A DNA stretch of 35,116 nt from Candidatus Endomicrobiellum cubanum (lineage in GTDB: Bacteria > Elusimicrobiota > Endomicrobiia > Endomicrobiales > Endomicrobiaceae), in contig JAISYS010000045.1 in the NCBI GenBank assembly GCA_031269735.1, positions 1 through 35,116 on the forward strand, given 5' to 3'. The notes beneath the pieces were generated by a model. It searched no databases. It was not told the origin of the DNA and saw nothing but the letters and a program-made list of their open reading frames with translations. Below, piece after piece: positions 17,245 through 25,256 of the stretch; the first letter of the stretch is position 1, and each line of letters begins with the position of its first letter. The position numbers were made by a program, and so were the translations under genes.

Positions 17245-17342
17245 ATCCCGCATATTTGGATTATACTAAAAATATTTATACGTTGCAAAGAATTTATAAT
17301 TATTTGTAAAATATGCTATCGTTTATTAAAAAGAGGGTAATG

Positions 17343-18209
17343 ATGAGGCTAATTGATGGCAAAAAGATATCAAATGAAAAAAAAATAGAAATTAAAAATA
17401 AAATTAAAAAAATTAAACAACAAACTGGGAAAGTTCCAGGATTAGCAACAATTTTAGTTGGGGCAAACCCAGCAAGCCAAGTATATATTAAATCTAAGAT
17501 TAAAGCATGTGAAGATGTAGGTATTAAATCTTTTCATCACAGTTTAAATGAAGATACAGCTGTGGAAAATATTATCGCATTAATAAAAAATTTAAACACC
17601 AATCAGGAGGTTGATGGTATTTTATTACAATTTCCTCTCCCAAATAATCAAGATGCGCAAGAGTGTATTAATAGTATAAATCCATTAAAAGACGTAGATG
17701 GACTACACCCTTTTAATGTAGGGTTGTTAAGCATTTCAAAAAGTTGGGACGAAATTATAGAAAGAAATATTTTAGTTTCTTGTACGCCACTTGGAATTAT
17801 ACATATGTTACAAATGTCTAACATAAATATAGTAGGTAAAACTGCCGTTGTTATTGGGAGATCTAGCCTTGTTGGCAAACCTCTTTCTATGATGTTGCTA
17901 GCAAATAATGCAACTGTAATAATGGCTCATTCAAAAACTAACAATTTAAAAAATTTATGTAAAAATGCAGATACCATAGTTGCAGCTATTGGGAAACCAA
18001 AATTTATAAACAAAGATTTTATAAAAGATAATACAGTAATTGTTGATGTTGGGATTAATAGAACCTCTGAAGGTTTGTGCGGTGATGTAGATTTTGACTC
18101 CGTTAAAGATATGAATATAGATATAACGCCTGTGCCAGGTGGCGTTGGGCCCATGACAATAACAATGCTTTTAGAAAATACATTAAAAGCATTCAATAAT
18201 AAAAGATAA
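17343..18209 (+). CDS. folD: Bifunctional methylene-THF dehydrogenase/cyclohydrolase FolD
   Basis: 288 residues from ATG 17343 (MRLIDGKKIS); GAGGG at 17333-17337 is five bases upstream, while the ATG at 17313 lies before this site. Landmarks are PGLATILVGANPASQVYIKSK (substrate lysine YxxxK), QLPLP-like LLQFPLP, DVDGLHPFN, the Rossmann segment VVIGRSSLVGKPLSMMLL and the end PVPGGVGPMTITMLLENT. It interconverts 5,10-methylene-THF and 10-formyl-THF with NADP+, supplying one-carbon units. It is divergent from the tRNA-Ser/rpsP side. Confidence 0.97.
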   Translation: MRLIDGKKISNEKKIEIKNKIKKIKQQTGKVPGLATILVGANPASQVYIKSKIKACEDVGIKSFHHSLNEDTAVENIIALIKNLNTNQEVDGILLQFPLPNNQDAQECINSINPLKDVDGLHPFNVGLLSISKSWDEIIERNILVSCTPLGIIHMLQMSNINIVGKTAVVIGRSSLVGKPLSMMLLANNATVIMAHSKTNNLKNLCKNADTIVAAIGKPKFINKDFIKDNTVIVDVGINRTSEGLCGDVDFDSVKDMNIDITPVPGGVGPMTITMLLENTLKAFNNKR

Positions 18210-18238
18210 TTTTAATTATTAGTTATTTTGGAGATATA

Positions 18239-19030
18239 ATGAATTTTAATTTCATAGTAACTTTTTTTTTGCCATTTTTTGCAGGGCTTATGTATTTTTT
18301 TATGGCACTACAAGTAAATCGCACAAGCAAATTTCGTTCTATAATGTTTGGAGAAATCGGATTTAGAAAACTTGAAACTGCCTTTATATTATTTGGCATT
18401 TACTTTATTACGCGACCTCTGCAAAATATTTTAGGGTCTCACCCTTGGTCTTTAATAGTTAATTGTACAAGACAGTTTTTTTTAATGGCAGTCATTTCGC
18501 CATCTATTCTTGTAGCTATTTTTCATTGGGTGCCAACACCAAGTGGAGCACCACATTCAAGTAAATTTGCAGCTTATACAATAGGCGTATTAATGGGGAC
18601 TATATTTTCTCTTATAAATAGCATTGCCGTAACAGAGTCGAAAATTATATCCGTATGGGGCAATATTACTATTTATGATTCTATATGGTTTCATTCTGTA
18701 TCTTCAATACAGCTTGTTTTAATACATTTAATTTGCCAGCTTGTTTCTCCTGTGGGGTTTTTACTTCTTGCTGCAGCTTATGTAAGGCATAGACGACATG
18801 ATTATAAGCTTACAGATGTTTATAATCTGATACCTACAAAATGGAGATATCTTGAAGCAAGTCTTATTATATTTGGATTTGCTTTTATTATAGCTGGAGT
18901 CGCAGCTATTGCAGGAACTTACTATACCTATCTTTGGACTATTTATTTTGTTGGTGCCATTATTTCTGGAATTTTTGTAATGAGAAGTATTAATCTTCCT
19001 CCTAGACAAGCGCCCAACGACTTGAAATAA
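18239..19030 (+). CDS. Polytopic inner-membrane protein of unknown function
   Basis: 263 residues, GGAG six bases before ATG 18239, 29 bases after folD. About seven hydrophobic spans are visible (roughly residues 5-23, 42-60, 74-96, 112-134, 148-176, 207-229, 232-250), with conserved-looking loops PTPSGAPHSSKF and RHRRHDYKLTD. The N-terminus is probably outside and most of the mass lies in the membrane. The seven-span layout resembles sensor-type membrane domains, but there is no attached signalling domain. Not recognised. Co-transcription with folD looks accidental. Confidence 0.72.
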   Translation: MNFNFIVTFFLPFFAGLMYFFMALQVNRTSKFRSIMFGEIGFRKLETAFILFGIYFITRPLQNILGSHPWSLIVNCTRQFFLMAVISPSILVAIFHWVPTPSGAPHSSKFAAYTIGVLMGTIFSLINSIAVTESKIISVWGNITIYDSIWFHSVSSIQLVLIHLICQLVSPVGFLLLAAAYVRHRRHDYKLTDVYNLIPTKWRYLEASLIIFGFAFIIAGVAAIAGTYYTYLWTIYFVGAIISGIFVMRSINLPPRQAPNDLK

Positions 19031-19050
19031 ATTTTTATTTTTACTATATA
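19022..19050 (+). promoter_or_regulatory. Sigma70-type promoter of the microprotein unit
   Basis: TTGAAA (19022-19027), a 17-base spacer and TATATA (19045-19050). It overlaps the stop codon of the membrane-protein gene and would start RNA near 19057, about 70 bases before the microprotein ATG. Confidence 0.65.
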
Positions 19051-19067
19051 TTATCTGTCTATTTTAG

Positions 19068-19113
19068 CTAAAGCGTTTTGTGCTTTAGGCGAAAAACAAG
19101 GGAATCTTTTCCC
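19068..19113 (+). promoter_or_regulatory. Two leader hairpins before the microprotein
   Basis: Hairpin 1: CTAAAGC (19068-19074) pairs with GCTTTAG (19082-19088), seven base loop. Hairpin 2: GGGAA (19100-19104) pairs with TTCCC (19109-19113), four-base loop, ending five bases before the Shine-Dalgarno region. They could stabilise the mRNA or gate translation. No known riboswitch class is matched. Confidence 0.5.
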
Positions 19114-19128
19114 AAAAAGGAGCCGAAT

Positions 19129-19245
19129 ATGGCTTGTGGATGCGGGTGCAAAACAAAAAAGTCAGCCGCTAAAAAAAAGGTTGTAAAGAAAGTAGCATCT
19201 AAAACTAAAACGACAAAAAAGAAAACGACTACGAAAAAAAAGTAA
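19129..19245 (+). CDS. 38-residue Cys/Lys-rich microprotein (CGCGC head, histone-H1-like tail)
   Basis: ATG 19129 with GGAG (19119-19122) six bases upstream. The product starts MACGCGCKTKKSAAKKK and continues as a Lys/Thr/Val/Ala-only tail ending TKKKTTTKKK. The head has three cysteines spaced C-x-C-x-C, suited to bind a metal ion or form disulfides; the tail resembles the basic, disordered C-terminal arm of histone H1-like or KTT-type nucleic-acid-binding proteins. It has its own promoter, structured leader and perfect terminator, so it is very likely expressed. A role in binding DNA/RNA or metals is inference. No family recognised. The low-complexity tail means chance database hits should be treated with care. 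Confidence 0.75.
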   Translation: MACGCGCKTKKSAAKKKVVKKVASKTKTTKKKTTTKKK

Positions 19246-19260
19246 AATAAAGAGTAAAAT

Positions 19261-19294
19261 AAAAAAACCATCTATATAATTAGATGGTTTTTTT
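19261..19294 (+). terminator. Rho-independent terminator after the microprotein
   Basis: Perfect 14-base arms (seven A plus CCATCTA, paired with TAGATGG plus seven T) with a six-base loop. The A/T arms make it usable on both strands, so it may also end transcription coming from serS/dnaE on the minus strand. Confidence 0.92.
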
Positions 19295-19301
19295 ATTTTA
19301 C

Positions 19302-19481
19302 TCAAAACTGTATTTTTTTAACTAACATCCTCTTGGATTGACCGGTAATAGAGTTTTATCTTAAAAACATCTTTGTGATTATAACGGAAGAGCTTACTTT
19401 TACTACAATGTCAGCTTTGTCAGGTTTTAACTCAATATCTGTATCAAATCTTCATATTATTGTAAATTCAAAATCACCATT
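19302..19481 (-). pseudogene. Possible decayed coding remnant downstream of serS
   Basis: Reading the minus strand from 19481 to the stop at 19302 gives a coding-like sequence interrupted by two stops: NGDFEFTII*RFDTDIELKPDKADIVVKVSS and NSITGQSKRMLVKK. The amino-acid mix looks like real protein, but 60 codons with two stops can arise by chance. Not recognised. Confidence 0.3.
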
Positions 19482-19489
19482 GACCCGTA

Positions 19490-20842
19490 TCAATTTTTTG
19501 TAAGATAAACAAGCTTGCCTTTGGTGACAATTTTTTCAATTTCTGTAAATTTATTTTTCAAGTCAGAATACTTTTTTGGTTTAATAACATCAAAATTTGT
19601 ATATTTACGTAAAACTTCTGGAACCATCACAGATCCATCTTCTTGTTGATAATATTCTAAAATAGCAGCAAACGTTCTCCCCACGGCAACCCCTGATCCG
19701 TTAAGAGTATGTAAAAATTCTTTTTTCTTGTCCTTATATTTTACTTTTATGTTCATTCTTCTTGCCTGAAAATCTTTAAAATTTGAACACGACGAAATTT
19801 CTCTATATATTGAATCTCCTGAAAGCCATACTTCTAAGTCATAAGTCTTTGCTGAAGAAAACCCCATATCGCCAGTAGATAAGAGAACTACTCTATAGGG
19901 AAGTCCTAAAAGCTCTAAAACATGTCCTGCATCACAAACTAAGCTTTCTAGATGCATGTTTGAATTTTTAGCCTCTACAAATTTTACAAGCTCCACTTTA
20001 TCAAACTGATGGTTTCTTATAAGTCCTTTTGTATCTTTGCCGTAAGTCCCAGATTCCCTTCTAAAACATGATGAATAAGAAACAAAGTTTTGAGGAAGCT
20101 TAGATTCATCGAGAATATCGTCTCTATAAATATTTGTAACAGGAACTTCTGCAGTCGGTATTAGATACAAATCGTCGCCCTCACATTTAAACGCATCCTC
20201 ACCAAATTTAGGGAGCTGCCCTGTCCCTCTCATAGAAGCACTGTTTACAAGATAAGGGGTCATTATTTCTTGATAGCCTCTTTCTTTGTGAGTATCAAGA
20301 AAAAAAGAAACAATTGCTCTTTCTAAAGCACACCCTTCATTTTTAAATACTGAAAAGCGTGTCCCTGAAATTTTTGATGCTATCTCAAAATCTAAAATTC
20401 CAAGCTTTTCGCCAATTTCCCAATGATGTCTAGGTTTAAAAGAAAATTCTTTTGGGTTACCAATAAGCTTTATAACCTTGTTGTATTTTTCATCTTTCCC
20501 TATTGGGACGCTATCATCAGGAATATTTGGAAGATTAAGCAAAAAATCATCCATTTGGTTTTCTATCATTAACAATTGTTTTTCTTGTTGTTGTATTACA
20601 TTTCTCAGTTCGTTTATTTCTGCAAGTATATCTTGAGATGCTTCTTTCCCATCTCTTTTGAGGTTACCTATTTGCTCAGATTCTTTATTCCTTTTAAGTC
20701 TTAAAGATTCTAGTTCGCTTATTACAGCTTTTCTTTCTATATCCCATTTTAAAAGTTGTTCTAAGTCAACATTTTTGTTTCTAGAAAGCATTGCTTGTTT
20801 TACAAATTCAACATTTTCTCTAATAAATTTCATGTCTAACAT
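19490..20842 (-). CDS. serS: Seryl-tRNA synthetase
   Basis: 450 residues from ATG 20842 ([10 protein letters not shown]), preceded by GGGAG at five bases; the frame also has an ATG at 20854, which contains this Shine-Dalgarno. The N-terminal coiled-coil tRNA-binding arm spans about residues 30-100. Class II motifs are [44 protein letters not shown] (motif 2) and [16 protein letters not shown] ... [19 protein letters not shown] (motif 3). It charges tRNA-Ser, including the GCT isoacceptor encoded nearby. It starts directly after dnaE. Confidence 0.97.
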   Translation of the reverse strand: MLDMKFIRENVEFVKQAMLSRNKNVDLEQLLKWDIERKAVISELESLRLKRNKESEQIGNLKRDGKEASQDILAEINELRNVIQQQEKQLLMIENQMDDFLLNLPNIPDDSVPIGKDEKYNKVIKLIGNPKEFSFKPRHHWEIGEKLGILDFEIASKISGTRFSVFKNEGCALERAIVSFFLDTHKERGYQEIMTPYLVNSASMRGTGQLPKFGEDAFKCEGDDLYLIPTAEVPVTNIYRDDILDESKLPQNFVSYSSCFRRESGTYGKDTKGLIRNHQFDKVELVKFVEAKNSNMHLESLVCDAGHVLELLGLPYRVVLLSTGDMGFSSAKTYDLEVWLSGDSIYREISSCSNFKDFQARRMNIKVKYKDKKKEFLHTLNGSGVAVGRTFAAILEYYQQEDGSVMVPEVLRKYTNFDVIKPKKYSDLKNKFTEIEKIVTKGKLVYLTKN

Positions 20843-20854
20843 TGTATCTCCCAT

Positions 20855-23800
20855 TCAATTTGAATAGTGAAGTTCAACAGAATCTTTCCCTATATAAGCT
20901 TCAACATCATTTATAAATTTATCTGAACATTCTACAAGAAATCCTGTTTCAATAGAGAATTTCCCATGTAATAAATCTTCTAAATCTATAAAAACTCTAG
21001 ATTTTCCTTTATAATTTTCAAGAGTCTTTTTTAATTGTTCATTTAAAATATCGTCATATCGTGTAGTCGAAAATTTTATGTGTACTTCCCCACTATTAGG
21101 AGGAAACTTCTTCTTTGCTTCTTCTAGAGTTATAATATCGTCCACTATAATTTCTGGTTGTCCTTGAGATCCCATAAGACCACCCTTTACTACAACAACA
21201 TTATTAGGAACAAGATAACTACTAAACCGTTCAAAATTTTTTGGAAACATTATAGCATCTACGCTGCCATGCAAGTCTTCCATTTTAAATCTGGCATAAA
21301 GCTCTTTTCTTTTAGAAGTAAGTTTTTTTACAGAACTTATCATCCCTGCTACACGAACTATTTGCGCTGTTTTAAAATCAACATTTTCTTTAGGTTCAGG
21401 CAGTCTGTCTAATCTGAAGTTGGAATAAGCTATAAGTTCTCTTTTTAAAGGTGTAAGAGGATGCCCTGAAAAATAAAACCCTAAAACTTCTCTTTCAAAA
21501 TCTAAAGCTTCAAAAATGTCTAAAGGTTTTGATTTTTGAAGAGAAGATACACTAATAGTTTCTGCACTGTCAAACAAAAACCCCTGTGGCGAATTCTTAT
21601 CCTGTTTTATTTTTGAAGCTTTATCTACAGATGAATCTATACTAGCAATTAAGTCTGCTCTGATTTGTAGTCTTTCATTCCCAAAAGAATCAAAAGCTCC
21701 TGCTTTTGCAAGACTTTCAAGTGCTTTTTTATTTGTAGACTTTAAATCAATCTTTTGCAAAAAGTCATCCCAGTCTTTAAATTTTTGAAAAGATCCACTC
21801 ATTATCCTTGCCTTCTCTATAGACTCAGTTAAGCCTTCGCCAACATTTTTAACAGCAAGAAGTCCAAATCTTATATTTTTATCTTCTATTTTAAATTCCC
21901 CGTCACAATATTGTACATCTGGAGGCAAAATTTTAATACCAGAAATCTCTGCATCATCTAAATACATCATAAGTTTGCTTTCTTCATTGTCTTTTATTGT
22001 AGAACGTCCTATTTCGCTGTTGAGTAATGCAGTTAAATATTCTAAAGGATAATTTGCTTTTAAATAAGCTGTCCTATAAGATACTATACCGTAAGCAGCA
22101 GCATGAGATTTATTAAAACCATACCCCGCAAAAGCTGCAATATTATTAAATATTTTTTCAGATATTTTTCTATCAATACCTTTTTGTTTGGCACCATTTA
22201 TAAACTTTTCTCTTTGTTTTTCAATAACTTCAGGAATTTTTTTGCTCATTGCTTTACGTAAATTGTCTGCTTCTCCAGGAGTAAAACCTGCTAAAGCTAC
22301 AGATATTTTCATTACTTGTTCTTGATATAAAATAACACCATAAGTACTTTTTAGTATAGGTTCTTGTAAAGGATGATCATAAGTAATTGCTGTTTTCCCA
22401 TGTTTGCGATCTACAAAATCGTCTAACATACCTGACCCCATAGGTCCAGGCCGATATAAAGCAATTAAAGCTATAATGTCATCTATTGAACTTGGCTTAA
22501 GTTTTCTTATTAAATCACGCAAACCTCTACTTTCAAGCTGAAACACGCCCATTGTCTTTGCTTCATCTAGTAGTTGAAAAGTCTTATTATCATCTAAAGG
22601 AATATCATTCAAATTAAAATCTGGATTGTTCTTATGTATGAATTTAATACTATCATCAATAATAGTAAGTGTTCTTAATCCTAAAAAGTCAACCTTTAAC
22701 AGTCCTAGTTGCGGCAATACGACACCATCATACTGAGTTGTAATAATATCTTTTGATCCTTTTGCAAGCGGGGAATAATTTGTAATTTCTTCATTTGCTA
22801 TAACCATGCCAGCAGCGTGTACACCTGTATGTCTTTTTAGCCCTTCAAGTTTTCGTGAAATAGATATAAGTCTTGCAATTTTTTCATCTGATTTAACAAG
22901 TTTAGCCAAATCTATTGAAGTTTCTAGAGCATCTTTAATACTTGTATTTTGAGGTATAAGTTTTGCAATATTGTTTGATTCAGTAGGAGTAAACCCTAAG
23001 ACTCTTGCTACATCTTTTATAACAAGTCTAGCCTGCATTGATCCAAATGTTATAATTTGGGCACACTTATCTTCACCATATTTTTGGCGCACATATTTTA
23101 CAACTTCGTCTCTGCCAGAATCTGCAAAATCTATATCTAAATCAGGCATTGAACGCCTGTCCGGGTTTAAAAATCTTTCAAACAGTAAATCATAGTTTAA
23201 AGGACAAATATCTGTTATGCCTAAAGTGTATGCAACCATAGATCCGGCTCCAGAACCTCTGCCAGGTCCTACAGAAATCCCATGATCTTTAGAATATTTT
23301 ACAAAGTCTGAGACTATTAAAAAATACGAGGCAAAGCCCATTCTATTTATAACAGAAAGTTCTTGTTTTAATCTTTCTTTATGTTCTTGTTTTAAATCTG
23401 GATATCTTGTTTTAAGGCCTTGGGTACATAAAGTCTCAAGATAATCTGAATCAGATTTGTATTCTTTTGGAACAGGAAATTGTGGTAAAAGCAATTTGTC
23501 TGTGCCTATTTCAAGATTTGTTTTTTCTGCAATTACTAAAGTGTTTTTTATAGCTTCTGGCACATAAGAGAACGTTTTTATCATATCTTCTGCGCTACGA
23601 TAGTAAAAAAGATCTGAGGTAAACCTCAACCTCTTAGGATCGTTCAATTCTTTATTTGTCCCTATACAAAGCAAAATATCTTGGATTTCAGCATCCTCTT
23701 TTCTTAGATAGTGGCAATCATTTGTAGCAACAAGTGGGATATTAGTTTTCTTTGATAAATCAAGAAAATCAGGCATTATTTTCTGTTGTTCTTCAAGACC

Positions 23801-24373
23801 ATTGTCCATAATTTCTATATAAAAATTGTCTTTGCCAAAAATGTCTCGGTACTCCACAGCTATTTTTTTTGCTTTTTCAATATTAGCTCTTAATAAAGAT
23901 TTTGCAATTTCGCCAGCAACACAACCCGAAAGAGCAATTATCCCTTTACTATATTTTTTTAAAACTTCCTTATCAATACGAGGTCTATAATAAAACCCTT
24001 CAGTAAACCCTATACTAACTAGTCGCATAAGATTTTGGTAGCCTTGAAAATCTTTAGCAATTAATGTCAAATGATTATAATTATCTCCATCCTCAGAGCT
24101 TCTGTCAATACTTTTATCAAAACGCGACTTTGGAGCAACATAAACTTCACAACCTATAATTGGTTTTATCCCGCTTTGCTTTGCCGCCCAATAAAATTCC
24201 ATAGAGCCATACATATTGCCATGATCAGTAATTGCAAGTGCAGACATCTTATATTCATTAGCTGTGAGATTAAACAGCTCTCCAGGATTTCCTTTATCAT
24301 CTGTAAGCCTACACGCCCCATCAAGCAAAGAATATTCAGTATGGTTATGTAAATGTATGAATTCTTTAGCCAT
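20855..24373 (-). CDS. dnaE: DNA polymerase III alpha subunit
   Basis: 1172 residues, near the usual 1160. N-terminal PHP domain starts HLHNHTEYSLLDGA with later DHGNMYGSMEFY. The polymerase core has GPGRGSGAGSMVAYTLGIT, PDLDIDFAD (two catalytic aspartates), the KVDFLGLRTL segment and YRPGPMGSGM, with GYGFNKSHAAAYG following. The C-terminal part has the helix-hairpin-helix region and an OB fold (IVRVAGMISSVKKLTSKRKELYARFKMEDL). It is the replicative DNA polymerase. AGGTG precedes ATG 24373. The gene is uninterrupted over 3.5 kb, a useful control for the frameshifts seen in accessory genes. Confidence 0.98.
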   Translation of the reverse strand: MAKEFIHLHNHTEYSLLDGACRLTDDKGNPGELFNLTANEYKMSALAITDHGNMYGSMEFYWAAKQSGIKPIIGCEVYVAPKSRFDKSIDRSSEDGDNYNHLTLIAKDFQGYQNLMRLVSIGFTEGFYYRPRIDKEVLKKYSKGIIALSGCVAGEIAKSLLRANIEKAKKIAVEYRDIFGKDNFYIEIMDNGLEEQQKIMPDFLDLSKKTNIPLVATNDCHYLRKEDAEIQDILLCIGTNKELNDPKRLRFTSDLFYYRSAEDMIKTFSYVPEAIKNTLVIAEKTNLEIGTDKLLLPQFPVPKEYKSDSDYLETLCTQGLKTRYPDLKQEHKERLKQELSVINRMGFASYFLIVSDFVKYSKDHGISVGPGRGSGAGSMVAYTLGITDICPLNYDLLFERFLNPDRRSMPDLDIDFADSGRDEVVKYVRQKYGEDKCAQIITFGSMQARLVIKDVARVLGFTPTESNNIAKLIPQNTSIKDALETSIDLAKLVKSDEKIARLISISRKLEGLKRHTGVHAAGMVIANEEITNYSPLAKGSKDIITTQYDGVVLPQLGLLKVDFLGLRTLTIIDDSIKFIHKNNPDFNLNDIPLDDNKTFQLLDEAKTMGVFQLESRGLRDLIRKLKPSSIDDIIALIALYRPGPMGSGMLDDFVDRKHGKTAITYDHPLQEPILKSTYGVILYQEQVMKISVALAGFTPGEADNLRKAMSKKIPEVIEKQREKFINGAKQKGIDRKISEKIFNNIAAFAGYGFNKSHAAAYGIVSYRTAYLKANYPLEYLTALLNSEIGRSTIKDNEESKLMMYLDDAEISGIKILPPDVQYCDGEFKIEDKNIRFGLLAVKNVGEGLTESIEKARIMSGSFQKFKDWDDFLQKIDLKSTNKKALESLAKAGAFDSFGNERLQIRADLIASIDSSVDKASKIKQDKNSPQGFLFDSAETISVSSLQKSKPLDIFEALDFEREVLGFYFSGHPLTPLKRELIAYSNFRLDRLPEPKENVDFKTAQIVRVAGMISSVKKLTSKRKELYARFKMEDLHGSVDAIMFPKNFERFSSYLVPNNVVVVKGGLMGSQGQPEIIVDDIITLEEAKKKFPPNSGEVHIKFSTTRYDDILNEQLKKTLENYKGKSRVFIDLEDLLHGKFSIETGFLVECSDKFINDVEAYIGKDSVELHYSN

Positions 24374-24425
24374 AAAACACCTGTTACTTTAGGGTTTTTA
24401 TTAGAGACCCTTAGATTTTACAACT

Positions 24426-24720
24426 TTAGTTAATTATATCATTCTCGGAAAGAAGTTTCTTCAATTTCCCTAATGGAACAACATCAATATTCTTGTTTAT
24501 ACTCCAACTTTTATCAGGCGGAGGAACAACAAAAGAATATTCTGGAGAGAGGCCATCATTGGCTTTTGGTAAAATCGGAGAATAAGAGCTTTACATTCAA
24601 GAACAAAGCCAACTTCATCCATTTTTAGACCTCTGTACTGAGATACAAACTCTTTCATTTGAGAGAATAATCTGTTACAAAATAGAACTAAAGAAGGTTA
24701 GCACAGGCATACTTTTAATA
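24426..24720 (-). pseudogene. Remnant of an unrecognised gene next to the Nudix gene
   Basis: Two coding-like pieces in different frames on the minus strand. From about 24720 down: SLVLFCNRLFSQMKEFVSQYRGLKMDEVGF (split here: NRLFSQMKEFVSQYRG then LKMDEVGFVLEC). Then, after a shift near 24580, YSPILPKANDGLSPEYSFVV and VPLGKLKKLLSENDIIN to the stop at 24426. The 5' end is missing. No family recognised. Confidence 0.5.
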
Positions 24721-25153
24721 ACTTTTTTACCAACCAAAAAATGTAAAGTTTTTCCCTTTTAGATATTTGTTCTAAGGCAAACTTAATATAATCTATGGTA
24801 TTATCTGGCAAATTGTTTATATTAAACCAAGACAAATCATCACACTTATGATGTTCTACATTTACTATTTCACCTTGCCACTTACAACAATCAAAAAAGT
24901 AATCGATTCGTTCATCACCGTATCGATTACGATGCATAACTTGTACAACTTGTAAATCTTTATCAGTAATATCAATACCTGCTTCTTCTTTTGCTTCGTG
25001 AATCATCGCTTGTTTTGTTGTTTCTACACCATTGATCTTGCCAGCAACAAGACTATAATTTCCATCTTCATATCCAGTCTGAAATCTTCTTAACAATAAA
25101 ATCTCATTATTTTTTCTAAGTAACAAATGTGATGCAACCGGCAAATGAAGCAT
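24698..25153 (-). CDS. Nudix hydrolase, C-terminus probably frameshifted
   Basis: 151 residues as it stands; ATG 25153 with AAAGGA upstream. The Nudix box GX5EX7xEUXEEXGU is clear (GKINGVE ... HEAKEEAGI), with His in place of the usual Arg before the first Glu. Such enzymes hydrolyse nucleoside diphosphates linked to another group, often oxidised nucleotides, with Mg2+. The last ~20 residues look out of frame: deleting one A from the four-A run at about 24757-24760 (minus-strand AAAA before GGG) would give ISKGKNFTFFGW and a stop at 24727, a typical end for this subgroup. The enzyme core is intact, so it may still function. Confidence 0.85.
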   Translation of the reverse strand: MLHLPVASHLLLRKNNEILLLRRFQTGYEDGNYSLVAGKINGVETTKQAMIHEAKEEAGIDITDKDLQVVQVMHRNRYGDERIDYFFDCCKWQGEIVNVEHHKCDDLSWFNINNLPDNTIDYIKFALEQISKREKLYIFWLVKKLLKVCLC

Positions 25154-25256
25154 TTAAAAATCCTTTTTTCAATTATTAAACTAAAATTAAACCTTTTCTC
25201 CATTATATTTAAGTATAACATATTTTAATACACTATCATTTTGATAAAATATTGAC

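Noticed and set aside
19068-19271. Minus-strand ORF of 67 codons rich in Phe and Val
   Set aside because: It is the antisense of the Lys-rich microprotein and of the terminator; the plus strand has the promoter, Shine-Dalgarno and terminator.
24395-24420. AGGGT/ACCCT arms upstream of dnaE as a possible attenuator
   Set aside because: Only five base pairs with an 11-base loop and no T-run; too weak to claim.
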